Shown: piece after piece, positions 8,820 through 18,513 of the stretch | How positions within the stretch are numbered: position 1 is the stretch's first letter | Layout: the number at the start of each line of letters is the position of its first letter | NCBI RefSeq assembly: GCF_937425535.1 | Contig: NZ_OW485601.1 | Span: 4,943,501-5,007,500 of the forward strand | Length of the DNA stretch: 64,000 nucleotides | Reading direction: 5' to 3' | Source of the DNA: Rhodovastum atsumiense | GTDB lineage: Bacteria > Pseudomonadota > Alphaproteobacteria > Acetobacterales > Acetobacteraceae | The notes under the pieces: model-generated | Database searches by the model: none | What the model was told of the DNA's origin: nothing | What the model saw: only the letters and a program-made list of their open reading frames with translations | Program-made: the position numbers and the translations under genes

Positions 8820-10790
8820 ATGTCCATGAGCATTGGCCGGAAGCTGGTTGTTGCCTTTACGGTTCTGCTTTGCTGCGCCATCGGCATGGGCCTGTTCACG
8901 CTTGACCGCGTCGACCGGATCACCGCGGCCAATGCGATGCTGTCCGCCGACCAGGTGCCGAGCGCGCGGCTGCTCGGGCGGCTTTCCTATGCGGTGATGC
9001 GGTTCCGCCAGTTGCAGGCGGCCTATCTGCTGGCGCCGGAAGCGGCCCGCCCGGGTGAGGGGAACAGCCTCCTGTCCGTGCGCCAGGAGGTCACCACGCT
9101 GCTGTCGGACTATGCCCCGTACGCGACCGCCCCGCAGGAGCGGCAGCTCGTGGCGGCCGTGCAGCAGGCCTGGGAGGAGTATCAGCGCGCGCACGAGCGT
9201 TTCCTCGCGCTCGGGCAGGGGGCCCTGGCCGAAGCGGTGGCCTTCTATCGCGGCGAGATGCGGGCGACCTCGCACCGGCTGCAGGATGCGGTGGCGAAGC
9301 TGGCGGCTGAGGAGCTGCGCCAGGCCGAGCAGGCGAAGCGGGACGGCGAGGCGCTCGGGCGTTCGGCGCATGCCGGCACCCTCGCCGGCCTGGCTGCGAT
9401 GGCGGCGTTGTGCGCCGGGCTCGGCTGGCTGCTGATCCGCCTGATCGCCCGGCCGGTCCGCCGCATGACCGGGCTGATGGGACGGTTGCAGGCGGGGGAC
9501 ACGCGCTTCGAGGTGCCGGCCACGCAGCGCGCCGACGAGATCGGTGCCATGGCCCGGGCCATGCTGGTGTTCCGCGACGCCATGGCGGCGACGGCGCGGC
9601 TCACGGCAGAGCAGGAGGCGGTGCGGGCGGAGGGCGAGGCCGGCAAGCGCGTGGCGTTGCGGCGCATGGCCGACACCATCGAGCACGAGACCCGCTCGGC
9701 GCTGGAGGCGATCGGCGCCCGCAGTACCGAACTGGCCGGGCTCGCGCACCGCATGGCGGAATCGGCCGGCCGCACCAGCAGCGCCGCGGGGGATGCCGGT
9801 TCGTTGGCCACCCGGACGATGCAGAACGTGCAGACGGTGGCCGAGGCCGCCGACCAGCTCGCGGCTTCGATCCGCGAGATCTCGGCGCAGGTGGGGCGTT
9901 CGGCCGGGATGGCCACCGAGGCGGTGACCGCGGGCAACGAGACCCGCACGACCATCGAGACGCTGAACGGGCAGGTGGCCCGGATCGGTGCCGCCGCCGA
10001 CCTGATCCACGACATCGCCGCCCGCACCAACCTGCTCGCGCTCAATGCCACCATCGAGGCGGCGCGGGCCGGGGAGGCCGGGCGCGGCTTCGCGGTGGTG
10101 GCGAGCGAGGTGAAGAGCCTGGCGGCGCAGACCGCGCGGGCCACCGAGGAGATCACGCGCAGCATCGCCGATGTGCGGCAGGGCACCAGCGCCTCGGTGG
10201 CGGCGGTGGCGCGGATCGATGCCACCATCAGCGCGATGGCCGATTCGGCCGGTGCCATCACCGCGGCGGTCGAGCAGCAGGGGGCGGCGACGGCGGCGAT
10301 CGCGCGCACCATCGCCGAGACGGCGGCGGTGGCGCGGCAGATGAGCCAGCGTGGCACCGACCTGGTCAGTGAGGCCGATGCGACCGGCGGCCATGCCACG
10401 GGGCTGGACGAAGGGACGCAGGGACTGGCCCGCTCGGTGGCGGAGCTGACGCAGTCGGTGGTGCGGGTCGTGCGCACCGCGACGTCCGAGGTCGACCGCC
10501 GGCGCGAGACGCGGCTGCCGGTGAACCTCGCCTGCCGGGTCGCGCTCGGCACCGGCCCGGAGCAGACCGGCCGCCTGGTCGATCTCTCCCGCAGCGGGGC
10601 CCGCCTCGTCGGGGTGGCGGAGGCGGCGGCCGGGGCGCGCGGCCGGCTGTCGCTCGCCGAGGCCGGGGGGACGCTGGATTTCGTCGTGCAGAATTGCAGC
10701 AAGGACGCGCTGCATGTCGCCTTCGACGAGCGCGCGGCTACGGCGGTGGAGGCGCTGCTGCGCCGCGTCGCGCCCGATCTCGTCGCCTGA
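8820..10790 (+). CDS. Methyl-accepting chemotaxis protein with C-terminal PilZ domain
   Basis: 656 residues from the ATG at 8820 (GGAAAG four bases upstream; earlier in-frame starts lack a ribosome site). Membrane helix 8-30, a four-helix-bundle-like periplasmic domain to about 182, second helix 185-207, HAMP about 208-260, cytoplasmic signalling domain with the hairpin [18 protein letters not shown] near 405-425. The last 100 residues (about 554-650) are PilZ: RRETRLPV and [10 protein letters not shown], the RxxxR and DxSxxG c-di-GMP signatures. It should couple an envelope signal to CheA/CheW and respond to c-di-GMP. Convergent with the next receptor gene. Confidence 0.9.
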   Translation: MSMSIGRKLVVAFTVLLCCAIGMGLFTLDRVDRITAANAMLSADQVPSARLLGRLSYAVMRFRQLQAAYLLAPEAARPGEGNSLLSVRQEVTTLLSDYAPYATAPQERQLVAAVQQAWEEYQRAHERFLALGQGALAEAVAFYRGEMRATSHRLQDAVAKLAAEELRQAEQAKRDGEALGRSAHAGTLAGLAAMAALCAGLGWLLIRLIARPVRRMTGLMGRLQAGDTRFEVPATQRADEIGAMARAMLVFRDAMAATARLTAEQEAVRAEGEAGKRVALRRMADTIEHETRSALEAIGARSTELAGLAHRMAESAGRTSSAAGDAGSLATRTMQNVQTVAEAADQLAASIREISAQVGRSAGMATEAVTAGNETRTTIETLNGQVARIGAAADLIHDIAARTNLLALNATIEAARAGEAGRGFAVVASEVKSLAAQTARATEEITRSIADVRQGTSASVAAVARIDATISAMADSAGAITAAVEQQGAATAAIARTIAETAAVARQMSQRGTDLVSEADATGGHATGLDEGTQGLARSVAELTQSVVRVVRTATSEVDRRRETRLPVNLACRVALGTGPEQTGRLVDLSRSGARLVGVAEAAAGARGRLSLAEAGGTLDFVVQNCSKDALHVAFDERAATAVEALLRRVAPDLVA

Positions 10791-10826
10791 GGGCGCGCCG
10801 CCGCCGCTCTGCCCTGGCGCCGGCGC

Positions 10827-13262
10827 TCAGGCTGCGGACCGGCGCACGCCCTGCAGGCGCTCGGGCACGCCGGCGAAGGCCGCGGCGGTCGCGGCGTCGA
10901 GTTGGAAGGCGATGTTCAGCCCGGTCTGGCCGTCTTCCGTTTCCACGTTCCTGACGGTGAAGGGCAGGGCCTGAGCCACGCCGTCGATATGCAGGATGCC
11001 CCGCTCCCCGGGTTGCATTGCCGGCGCGCTTTGCAGCCGGGCACCGCCCTGCGAGAGGTCGGCCACGGTGACCGGATGGGGCGTGCCCTCTCCGCCGCGG
11101 GCGAGGCGACCGGGGCGATCGACGAGGATGCGCGCGCTCAGGCGGCGGTTCACCGCGGGGGAGGATTCGCGCACGGCGCGCACCACGCTGCGGCGGAGTT
11201 TGGTGACATCCTCGGCGAGGCCGACGACATCGGCCTGCACCTCGGCCGCCGCCTTCCTGGCGATTTCGGCGTCGTCGCTGACCGCCGAGATACTCGTATC
11301 CGCCTCGCGCGCCGCGGTGGCGGCATCGGCGACGTTGCGGGCGATGTCCTGGGTCGCGGTGCTCTGCCGGGCGATGGCCGCGGCGATCGTGGTCGCGGTG
11401 GCGTCCACCTCGCCGATCGCGCTGCCGATTTCGCCCACCACCCGCACCGCCGCCTCGGTGGCAAGGCGGACCGCGGCGATCTGGCGCGTGATCTCCTCGG
11501 TCGAGCGCGCCGTCTGGGTCGCCAGCCCCTTGACCTCGGAGGCGACCACCGCGAAGCCGCGCCCGGCCTCCCCGGCGCGGGCGGCCTCGATGGTGGCGTT
11601 CAGCGCCAGCAGGTTGGTCTTGGCGGCGATATCGGCGATCATGGCGACGACATCGCCGATCTGCGTCACCTGCGTGTTCAGTGCCTCGACGGATGCACGG
11701 GCATCCTGGCCCTTTGCCAGGGCATGGCGGGTGGTGCTGGCCGAGCGGTCGATCTGCCCGGCGATGTCGCGGATCGAGCCGGCGAGTTGCCCGACTGCCC
11801 CGTCCACCGCATGGGCACAGTCCCGCGCATGGTTCGCCGCGGTGCTGGCGGCCGCGGCATTGCCGCAGGTCCGGTCGGCGCTGCCGGCCAGGCGGTCGAC
11901 CGCCGTGCCGATGCGGGTTGCTTCTTCCGTCAGGTGTTCGACATGCCGTGCGGTGTCGTGCTCCACCGTATCGGCCATGGCGCGCAGGCTGGCATAGCGT
12001 TCCGCCTCGGCCTTCTGCCGGATCTGCTCCTGCTCCGCGGCGAGCCGCCGGTTCTCCAGGACGGCCCGGTGGAACACCTCGAGCGCACCCGCCATCCGGC
12101 CGATCTCGTCGCCGCGGCCGTTGCCGGGGATGGCGATATCGGTGCTGCCGGCGGCCAGGCCGTGCATCGCTTCGGTGATTCCCGCCAGCGGCCGCGCCAC
12201 CCGCTGCGAGATGGTGGCCACGCACAGCAGCGCCATCGCCGTCACCAGCGCGAGCCCCAGCCCGTGCAGCAGCAGGCTGCGCCCGGCCGCCTGCGCGAGC
12301 CGGGCGGCGACGCGCGCGCTTGCTTCCCCGGCGGCCTTGGACAGACCGAGCAGCGCATCGATCTGCGGGTTGGTGGTGGAGATCCACTCGGCCGTGCCCA
12401 TCGGCAGTGGCTCGCCCTGCAGGATCAGGCCGCGCATGCGGTCGGCCAATGGCTCGAACCCGCCGAAATAGGCTGTCTTCGCCGCGGCGACCGCGGGGGC
12501 GAAGGCGGGGTCGTCATCCAGCAGGCCCTGGGTGACGCGCCAGGCGCCGGCGACCTGGGCCCGGAACCCCGCCATCTGCAGCAGCGCCGGCTGGGAGAAC
12601 GCCTGCTTCGACGACATCGCGGTGGCAATGGCGGCGCGTTCGAAGCCGGATTGCTCGCGCATGATCCAGCCGAGTTCCTTCACCACGGCGTAGCGGGCGA
12701 TCGCCGGATCGGCCGGGCTCGCGGCGTGCAGGGCTTCGACCCAGGCCCGGACCGAGGCATTCACCAGGGCGGTCATTCCGGGCATGAAGCCTTTCACCAG
12801 CGCCGGGTCGCGGGCGTTTTGCGCCTGGCCGATCGCCTGGTCGGCCCGTTGCCGCAGATCCGCCGCCGTGCGCAGTGCCTCCGTGACGGCCCCCATCAGT
12901 TCCTTGCGGCCGGGGAAATCCTGGTGGTCGAGCAGCGGCACCGCATCGGCAAAGGCTGCTTCCGCCGCCGCGCGGTGGGTGGCGATCAGCGTGCGTTCCT
13001 GCGCCCCGGCGGTGCCGGGGGCGATCAGGGCGTTGTTGGTGTGCAGCCGTTCCAGGACAAGGTTCTGGATGGCGACGATCAGCCGGGACCCGCCATGGTC
13101 GGCTTCCACCACCCGGGCTGCGACCTGCCGCGCCTGCAGGCTGTCCACCAGCCCATGCGCCAGCGGCAGGATGGAGGCGACGGCGAGTGCTGCGGTGATG
13201 CCGATCAGAAGCAGGCGCAGCGAGGGAAAGCGCAGTCTCTGGTCCGGAATGGCGGCGGGCAT
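10827..13262 (-). CDS. Methyl-accepting chemotaxis protein with large nitrate-sensor-type periplasmic domain and PilZ
   Basis: 811 residues. First membrane helix about 15-38, a long all-helical periplasmic part of nearly 290 residues (NIT-like by length and helical pattern, including [17 protein letters not shown]), second helix near 326-348, HAMP with [11 protein letters not shown], signalling hairpin [18 protein letters not shown], and a C-terminal PilZ domain (about 710-800) with [10 protein letters not shown]. In the PilZ part the arginine motif reads NRRLSAR, so the canonical RxxxR is present but shifted. The NIT assignment is by resemblance; the ligand is not predicted. Convergent with the receptor gene at 8820, 36 bases apart. 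Confidence 0.88.
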   Translation of the reverse strand: MPAAIPDQRLRFPSLRLLLIGITAALAVASILPLAHGLVDSLQARQVAARVVEADHGGSRLIVAIQNLVLERLHTNNALIAPGTAGAQERTLIATHRAAAEAAFADAVPLLDHQDFPGRKELMGAVTEALRTAADLRQRADQAIGQAQNARDPALVKGFMPGMTALVNASVRAWVEALHAASPADPAIARYAVVKELGWIMREQSGFERAAIATAMSSKQAFSQPALLQMAGFRAQVAGAWRVTQGLLDDDPAFAPAVAAAKTAYFGGFEPLADRMRGLILQGEPLPMGTAEWISTTNPQIDALLGLSKAAGEASARVAARLAQAAGRSLLLHGLGLALVTAMALLCVATISQRVARPLAGITEAMHGLAAGSTDIAIPGNGRGDEIGRMAGALEVFHRAVLENRRLAAEQEQIRQKAEAERYASLRAMADTVEHDTARHVEHLTEEATRIGTAVDRLAGSADRTCGNAAAASTAANHARDCAHAVDGAVGQLAGSIRDIAGQIDRSASTTRHALAKGQDARASVEALNTQVTQIGDVVAMIADIAAKTNLLALNATIEAARAGEAGRGFAVVASEVKGLATQTARSTEEITRQIAAVRLATEAAVRVVGEIGSAIGEVDATATTIAAAIARQSTATQDIARNVADAATAAREADTSISAVSDDAEIARKAAAEVQADVVGLAEDVTKLRRSVVRAVRESSPAVNRRLSARILVDRPGRLARGGEGTPHPVTVADLSQGGARLQSAPAMQPGERGILHIDGVAQALPFTVRNVETEDGQTGLNIAFQLDAATAAAFAGVPERLQGVRRSAA

Positions 13263-13579
13263 GGAAGGTGGAGCTCCTCGGGGAGGGCGGTCACGACGCC
13301 GTGATATAACGGATGGCGCAGACGGGCCGTAGCAAAAACCAATGTGAAATAAGGTGTTTATTGATGTTATTATAGATTATTTTCAATAATATAAGCAAAT
13401 CTTGGAAAATAACTGAATTGATACTGCGACTCTGTGGGCCGCTGGGCGGCATCCCCGCCGGCCATGCGATGGCCGGCGCAGGTGCCACTCACGCAGCTGT
13501 GCCGAAATAACGCCTCCCCCGCGGGCGTCGGTGCTGATTGCGGCGCCGATGAATCTGCGCCCATGCGGGGAGGCAACGA
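13263..13579. other. Intergenic region, AT-rich core
   Basis: Between divergent genes. Bases about 13330-13430 are strikingly AT-rich for this genome and probably carry promoters for the receptor (leftward) and the TIGR03118 gene (rightward), but I cannot name a clear -35/-10 pair. A perfect 9-bp inverted repeat lies at 13457-13477. No coding region seen. Confidence 0.5.
13457..13477. repeat. Perfect 9-bp inverted repeat with 3-base loop
   Basis: GCCGGCCAT, loop GCG, ATGGCCGGC. It is about 100 bases upstream of the ATG at 13580 and is not followed by a T tract, so it is either a regulator site or a hairpin in the 5' leader of the TIGR03118-sigma-anti-sigma transcript. Confidence 0.5.
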
Positions 13580-14755
13580 ATGACAAACATGGACGATGGC
13601 GGATATGGCGGCATCACCTGGGACACCACGGTGCCGGGTGGACAGACCATGGGTTTCATCCGGCCCGCGGGACGGGGCGGCGGTGTCGACGCATCCCGGC
13701 CGGAGCGGGGGCGGGAGGTCACGCAGGCCAACCTGGTCTCCGACGGCTTCGTCCGCGCCGCGCACACGGACGGCCACCTGATCAATCCCTGGGGTGTCTC
13801 CTTCGCTCCGGGTGGGCCGTTCTGGATCTCCGACAACGGCAGCGGCGTGGCTACGATCCATGACGGCACGGGACGGACGCTGCCGCTCGGCGGGCATGCG
13901 GCGATCACCATCGCTGCCGCTCGCGGATCGCACGATCCCGCGACGCCGACCGGGCAGGTCTTCAACAGCACAGGCAGCGGCTTCGGGATCACCGCAGGCG
14001 GCAAATCCGCCGCATCGGTGTTCCTCTTCGCCACCGAGGACGGAACCATCTCCGGCTGGAACCCGCGTGTCGACGCCGGACGATCGGTGCTGGCCGTGGA
14101 CGGATCCGGCCACGGCGCCGTCTACAAGGGCCTGGCAATGGCGCAGGTGAACGGCCGGCCGCGGCTCTACGCGGCGGACTTCCGCAACAGCCGGGTGGAC
14201 ATCTTCGATTCCCGCTTCGCCCACGTCGGCAGCTTCACGGATCCGTCGCTGCCGAAAGGCTATGCGCCCTTCAACGTGCAGGCCCTCGGCGGGCGGGTGT
14301 TCGTGACCTTCGCCCTGCAGGATGCCGACCGCAAGGACGACGTGGCCGGCGCGGGACACGGCTATGTCGACGAATTCGACACAAGTGGCCACATGGTGCG
14401 GCGCATCGCCTCGGGCGGCCCGCTGAATTCGCCATGGGGACTCGATATCGCCCCCGCCGGCTTCGGCAGCGTCGGCGGCGACCTGCTGGTCGGCAATTTC
14501 GGCGACGGGACGATCGATGCCTTCGACCTCGGGACCGACCATTTCATCGGCCGGTTGCTGGGGACCGACGGACGCCCCCTGGTCATCGGCGACCTCTGGG
14601 CGTTGACCAACGGCAACGGCGGCAACGGCGGCGATCCGGGCAAGGTCTATTTCACGGCGGGCGTGCAGGACGAGGCGCATGGCCTGTTCGGCAGCCTCTC
14701 GCCGCTGGGTCGGCCGCCGCCCATGCCGGGCCACGGCATGTCGCCCTACGCCTGA
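13580..14755 (+). CDS. TIGR03118 family beta-propeller-like protein
   Basis: 391 residues, ATG at 13580 after GGGGAGG. The early stretch NPWGVSFAPGGPFWISDNG and later LNSPWGLDIAPAGFG plus GDLLVGNFGDGTIDAFD are the repeated strands of the TIGR03118 family. Members elsewhere usually have a signal peptide and sometimes a sorting tail; here neither is visible, and the N-terminus is a glycine-rich, hydrophilic extension, so the protein may be cytosolic or exported by an unknown route. It is 70 bases upstream of an ECF sigma/anti-sigma pair and may be its target or co-transcribed partner. Biochemical role unknown. Confidence 0.8.
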   Translation: MTNMDDGGYGGITWDTTVPGGQTMGFIRPAGRGGGVDASRPERGREVTQANLVSDGFVRAAHTDGHLINPWGVSFAPGGPFWISDNGSGVATIHDGTGRTLPLGGHAAITIAAARGSHDPATPTGQVFNSTGSGFGITAGGKSAASVFLFATEDGTISGWNPRVDAGRSVLAVDGSGHGAVYKGLAMAQVNGRPRLYAADFRNSRVDIFDSRFAHVGSFTDPSLPKGYAPFNVQALGGRVFVTFALQDADRKDDVAGAGHGYVDEFDTSGHMVRRIASGGPLNSPWGLDIAPAGFGSVGGDLLVGNFGDGTIDAFDLGTDHFIGRLLGTDGRPLVIGDLWALTNGNGGNGGDPGKVYFTAGVQDEAHGLFGSLSPLGRPPPMPGHGMSPYA

Positions 14756-14825
14756 CGTCGCGGGCCGGGTCCCGGCAGCAAACGGCAATGGGCGCGACGC
14801 GACCGCCCCGGGGAGGCTGATCCGC

Positions 14826-15338
14826 ATGCCGGACCTGCTCGCCAGCATCGAGGCATCGATTCCCGCCCTGCGCCGTTACGCGCGCGCGCTGCTGCGCAAT
14901 TCCCAGGACGCAGACGACCTGGTGCACGACGTGCTGGTGCGCGCGCTGGACCATATGCACGGACTGCGTGCCGATGTGCCGATCCGCCCCTGGCTGTTTA
15001 CCATCATGCACAACCTCCATGTCAGCTGGCTGCGCCGGGCCAGGGTACGCGGCAACATCGTGCCGGCGGAGCAGGCCGACGACGTGCAGCCAGGCAGCCA
15101 GCCGACGCAGGAGACCGACCTGCACTGCAAGGAGACCATGCGCGCCTTCGAACGCCTGCCCCTGGAACAGCGACAGGTGCTGTATCTCGTCTCCGTCGAG
15201 GATCTCAGCTACGCGGAAACCGCGACGGTACTCGGCATTCCCATCGGCACCGTGATGTCGCGCCTGTCGCGCGGGCGCGAACAGCTCCGCCAGATGACCG
15301 GAAGCGAACCGCCTTCGGCGCTGAGGAGGGTCAAGTGA
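14826..15338 (+). CDS. ECF-family RNA polymerase sigma factor
   Basis: 170 residues, ATG at 14826 placed nine bases after GGGGAGG. Region 2 (RRYARALLRNSQDADDLVHD, about 16-35, then PWLFTIMHN near 57) and region 4 (LPLEQRQVLYLVSVEDLSY and GIPIGTVMSRLSRGRE near 136-151) are intact; region 3 is absent, as in ECF sigmas. It should direct polymerase to a small regulon and is held by the membrane anti-sigma factor, whose GTG overlaps its stop. The trigger is not readable from sequence. Confidence 0.92.
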   Translation: MPDLLASIEASIPALRRYARALLRNSQDADDLVHDVLVRALDHMHGLRADVPIRPWLFTIMHNLHVSWLRRARVRGNIVPAEQADDVQPGSQPTQETDLHCKETMRAFERLPLEQRQVLYLVSVEDLSYAETATVLGIPIGTVMSRLSRGREQLRQMTGSEPPSALRRVK

Positions 15339-16117
15339 GCCGCCCGGTGACCGAGGACGACCTGCAGGCCTATGTCGATGACGCGCTCGACCCGGCCCGT
15401 CGGGAAGATGTCGCGCGCTACCTGGCCGGGCATGCCGAGGTGGCGGCACGGATGAGGGACTATGCGGCCCAGCGGCAGGCGCTGCGGACGGCGTTTGCGC
15501 CCGGCGGCACGGCGCCATTGCCCCCGCGGCTGAACCTGCTGCGTCTGCTGGAAGCCCGCATGACACGGCGCCGGACCCTGTGGCGCACCGCGGCGGCGAT
15601 CCTGCTCAGCCTGGGCGTCGGCGGCGCGGCCGGCTGGTTGGCGCGCGGTGGTCCGCCGGTCAGCCGCACCGACCGCGCCATGATCCTGCTGACCGAGCAG
15701 GCGCTCGCCAGTCACGCCGTCTATGCGGTCGATCCACGGCGCCCTGTCGAGCTCGACGCCGATGCGCGTGACGACCTGGCGCAGTGGCTGTCGAACCGGC
15801 TGAAGCGTCCCCTGGCGGTCCCGGACCTGATGGCGGCCGGCTATGCGTTGCTGGGCGGCCGCCTGCTGGCGACGGAGCGCGGCGGCGCGGCGGCGCTGTT
15901 CGTCTATGCCGACAGGCAGGGGCAGCGTGCCTCGGTGCTGCTGCGGCCAATGGCGCCCGAACTTCGCGCTCCCCCGCGGGAGGACCGGAGCGGACGGGTC
16001 AGCGTCTGCGCCTGGATCGAAAGCGGCCTCGGCTACGCTGTTGCCGGCGCCCTGCCGGACGAGACCCTCGACGAACTCGCCGACCGGGTCAGGGCTTCGC
16101 TCCGCGCCCCTGACTGA
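15335..16117 (+). CDS. Membrane anti-sigma factor, zinc-less type
   Basis: 260 residues, GTG at 15335 overlapping the sigma stop (GTGA). N-terminal helical part with DDLQAYVDDALDPARR and HAEVAARM resembles anti-sigma domains, but the His-x3-Cys-x2-Cys zinc cluster is missing. One membrane helix about 85-105, then a periplasmic part of about 150 residues containing paired beta strands. It should sequester the ECF factor and release it on an envelope signal. The assignment rests on position, size and topology more than on strong motifs. Confidence 0.8.
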   Translation: MSRPVTEDDLQAYVDDALDPARREDVARYLAGHAEVAARMRDYAAQRQALRTAFAPGGTAPLPPRLNLLRLLEARMTRRRTLWRTAAAILLSLGVGGAAGWLARGGPPVSRTDRAMILLTEQALASHAVYAVDPRRPVELDADARDDLAQWLSNRLKRPLAVPDLMAAGYALLGGRLLATERGGAAALFVYADRQGQRASVLLRPMAPELRAPPREDRSGRVSVCAWIESGLGYAVAGALPDETLDELADRVRASLRAPD

Positions 16118-16143
16118 GCGCCGCCACGGGCCAGGGGGGGCGA

Positions 16144-17055
16144 TCATTCGAGGTCGCGCTCCCAGGGCGGCGGGTCACGGAAGCGGGCCACCAGGAAATC
16201 GACGAAGCTGCGCACCTTCGGCGAGAGGTGGCGCGCCGAGGGATAGACGGCGTGCAGCGCCAGCTCCTCGAACCGCCAGTCGGGCAGCAGCCGCACCAGC
16301 CGCCCCTCGCGCAGGGCCTCGCCGACGATGAAGGTCGGCTCGATGACGATGCCGTGCCCCGCCAGCGCGGCGGCGAGCAGGGCCTCGCCGCTGTTGGCGG
16401 TGATGCTGCCGGACAGCCGCAGCTCCACCGCGCCGTGCGGGCCATGGAACACCCGGACGCGGCCGTGGCGCGCATAGGCGTAGATCAGGCAGTTGTGCCC
16501 GCGCAGGTCCTCCGGCCGCCGCGGCGTGCCGTGCCGCGCCAGGTAGGCGGGCGCGGCGCAGGCCAGGACCCGGCAGGCCGCCAGCCGCCGGGCGACCAGG
16601 CTTGAGTCCGCCAGCCGGCCGATGCGCAGCGCCACGTCGAAGCCTTCCTCGACCAGGTCGACGACGCGGTCGTTCAGGGCCAGATCGACGGAGAGCTGTG
16701 GATGCAGTTCGCAGAACGCCGCCACCGCGGCGGCGAGATGGCGGACGCCGAAGGCCATCGGGCCGTTCACCCGCAGCACCCCACGCGGCTCGGCCTGTCC
16801 GGCCGCCGCCACCTGCTCCGCCGCCTCCAACTGCTCCAGCACGGCGAGGGCGCGCGGGTAGAACGCCATCCCCGCCTCGGTCAGGCTTTGCCGCTGGGTC
16901 GTGCGGTGCAGCAGCCTCGTGCCGAGCCGGTCCTCCAGCGACTGCACGTAGCGGCCGACCATCGCGGGGGTGACGCCGAGGTCCCGCGCGGCCGCGGTCT
17001 GGCTGCCGCGCTCGACGGTGCGCACGAAAGCGGACAGTTCGGCGAACCGATCCAT
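16144..17055 (-). CDS. LysR-family transcriptional regulator
   Basis: 303 residues. Winged helix-turn-helix at 1-60 (FVRTVERGSQTAAARDLGVTP is split as FVRTVERGS and TAAARDLG), then the effector-binding fold with typical RIGRLADSSLVARRL and SGSITANSGEALL. Divergent from the DODA-type dioxygenase; a 17-bp palindrome at 17064-17080 lies just upstream of its ATG at 17055, so it probably controls itself and the dioxygenase-doxX operon. The inducer is unknown. Confidence 0.9.
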   Translation of the reverse strand: MDRFAELSAFVRTVERGSQTAAARDLGVTPAMVGRYVQSLEDRLGTRLLHRTTQRQSLTEAGMAFYPRALAVLEQLEAAEQVAAAGQAEPRGVLRVNGPMAFGVRHLAAAVAAFCELHPQLSVDLALNDRVVDLVEEGFDVALRIGRLADSSLVARRLAACRVLACAAPAYLARHGTPRRPEDLRGHNCLIYAYARHGRVRVFHGPHGAVELRLSGSITANSGEALLAAALAGHGIVIEPTFIVGEALREGRLVRLLPDWRFEELALHAVYPSARHLSPKVRSFVDFLVARFRDPPPWERDLE

Positions 17056-17063
17056 GCTGGCTC

Positions 17064-17080
17064 CGATACCTTTGGTATCG
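17064..17080. promoter_or_regulatory. Probable LysR operator
   Basis: CGATACC, spacer TTT, GGTATCG: a perfect 7-bp inverted repeat containing the T-N11-A core ATACCTTTGGTAT. It is nine bases upstream of the regulator start and about 100 bases upstream of the dioxygenase start, the usual place for a LysR box in a divergent promoter. Confidence 0.65.
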
Positions 17081-17180
17081 AAGCCTCCGACGAAAGCCGC
17101 ATGGTTTCAACCAGGCTTGCCCCCATTTCAGGCGAAGACCGGGGGCGGCTTTCCGCCCCGGCGCTGCCCGGAGCCCTGCC

Positions 17181-18008
17181 ATGCTGCCCAGCCTGTTCCT
17201 CTCGCACGGTTCGCCGATGTTGCCGCTGACCACGGCGCCGGCACGCGGTTTCCTGCAGCAGCTCGGCGCCGGGCTGGAGCGGCCGCGGGCCATCCTGGTC
17301 GCCTCGGCGCACTGGGAGACCGCCCGGCCGGCCGTCAACGCCGTCGCCGCCAACGCCACGATCCACGATTTCTTCGGCTTCCCGCCGGCACTTTACGAGC
17401 TGCGCTATCCCGCCCCCGGCGCCCCGGAGCTCGCCGGGCAGGTCGCGGCGCGGCTGCGCGGCGCCGGCTTTGCCACCGACATCGACACCGGCCGTGGGCT
17501 CGATCACGGCGCCTGGGTGCCGCTGCTGCTGATGTATCCGCTGGCCGACATTCCGGTGCTGCAGGTTTCGGTGCAGCCGCAACTCGGTCCGGTGCATCAC
17601 CTGCGGCTCGGCCAGGCCCTGGCACCGTTGCGCGCGGAGGGCGTTCTCGTCATCGGCAGCGGCAGCCTCACCCATAACCTCGGCGCGTTGCGCGGCCATG
17701 GCCTCGACGACCCGGCGCCGGCCTGGGTGGACGCCTTCGCCGACTGGTGCGCCGCCGCGCTGGCCGAGGGGCGGACCGACGACCTGCTGGCCTACCGGCG
17801 GCTTGCTCCCTTCGCCGAACGCAACCATCCCACCGAGGAACACCTGTTGCCGCTGTTCGTGGCGCTCGGCGCCGCCGGGGAAGCGGCCCGTGCGCGGCAC
17901 CTGCACGCCAGCACCACCCATGGCGTGCTGCGGATGGATGTCTACGGCTTCCAGGACGCGGCGGAGGTTCCGGCACACCCGTTCAACCAGCCCCAAGGGG
18001 AAATATGA
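17181..18008 (+). CDS. ygiD: DODA-type (4,5-DOPA/LigB-like) extradiol ring-cleavage dioxygenase
   Basis: 275 residues, class III extradiol dioxygenase of the YgiD/DODA family. Visible iron ligands and signatures: SHGSPM near residue 10, SAHWE near 45, the family hallmark GLDHGAWVPLL near 107-118, and GSLTHNLGAL near 160. It opens a catechol ring with molecular oxygen; the natural substrate in bacteria is not firmly known. DoxX follows with an ATGA overlap, so they form one operon, probably under the divergent LysR protein. Confidence 0.88.
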   Translation: MLPSLFLSHGSPMLPLTTAPARGFLQQLGAGLERPRAILVASAHWETARPAVNAVAANATIHDFFGFPPALYELRYPAPGAPELAGQVAARLRGAGFATDIDTGRGLDHGAWVPLLLMYPLADIPVLQVSVQPQLGPVHHLRLGQALAPLRAEGVLVIGSGSLTHNLGALRGHGLDDPAPAWVDAFADWCAAALAEGRTDDLLAYRRLAPFAERNHPTEEHLLPLFVALGAAGEAARARHLHASTTHGVLRMDVYGFQDAAEVPAHPFNQPQGEI

Positions 18009-18451
18009 TGCCTGAAACCCGGACCTTCGCCCTCACCTGGGGGCCGCGCCTGCTCGGCGTGCTCCGCATCGTCGCGGCGCTGATCTTCCTCGAGCACGGC
18101 ACGCAGAAACTGTTCGGCTTCCCCGCGCGCGCCGGCGGCGCGGGGCCGGAGCTGTTCTCGCTGTTCTGGTTCGCCGGGGTGCTGGAGCTGGGTGGCGGTC
18201 TGCTGCTGCTGGCCGGGCTGTTCACCCGTCCCGTGGCCTTCCTGCTCTCCGGGCAGATGGCCGTCGCCTATTTCCTCGTGCATGCGCCGAAGAGCCTCTT
18301 CCCCGCGCTGAACGGGGGCGACGCGGCGATCCTCTACTGCTTCGTGTTCCTCTACCTGAGCGTGGCCGGCGCCGGCGCCTGGAGCCTCGATGCCATCAGG
18401 GGGAGGCAGGGACAGGCCGTGCACGGCGCCCTGCGGCGCGGCGCCGCCTGA
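18005..18451 (+). CDS. DoxX family membrane protein
   Basis: 148 residues with four hydrophobic segments. The N-terminal LRIVAALIFLEHGTQKLFGF and the later VLELGGGLLLLAGLFTRP are classic DoxX/YqjF signatures. It starts with ATG at 18005 overlapping the dioxygenase stop (a second ATG follows at 18008). DoxX proteins are inner-membrane quinone-linked or thiol-stress proteins in several systems; here it probably serves the same electrophile/catechol response as the dioxygenase. A terminator-like hairpin follows. Confidence 0.88.
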   Translation: MMPETRTFALTWGPRLLGVLRIVAALIFLEHGTQKLFGFPARAGGAGPELFSLFWFAGVLELGGGLLLLAGLFTRPVAFLLSGQMAVAYFLVHAPKSLFPALNGGDAAILYCFVFLYLSVAGAGAWSLDAIRGRQGQAVHGALRRGAA

Positions 18452-18457
18452 GCCGAT

Positions 18458-18487
18458 GCCCGGCGAAAGTCGGACCTTTCGCCGGGC
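18458..18487. terminator. Terminator-like hairpin between convergent genes
   Basis: A perfect 12-bp stem (GCCCGGCGAAAG / CTTTCGCCGGGC) with a six-base loop begins six bases after the doxX stop and ends 26 bases before the CHRD gene stop. No T run follows, but position and strength suggest it ends both transcripts. Confidence 0.7.
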
Positions 18488-18513
18488 GATATCATCCCCG
18501 CGGGGATGCCGTG

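Noticed and set aside
8769-10715. Long minus-strand frame within the first chemoreceptor gene
   Set aside because: It is antisense to a full receptor with clear motifs; composition is Arg/Gly-rich.
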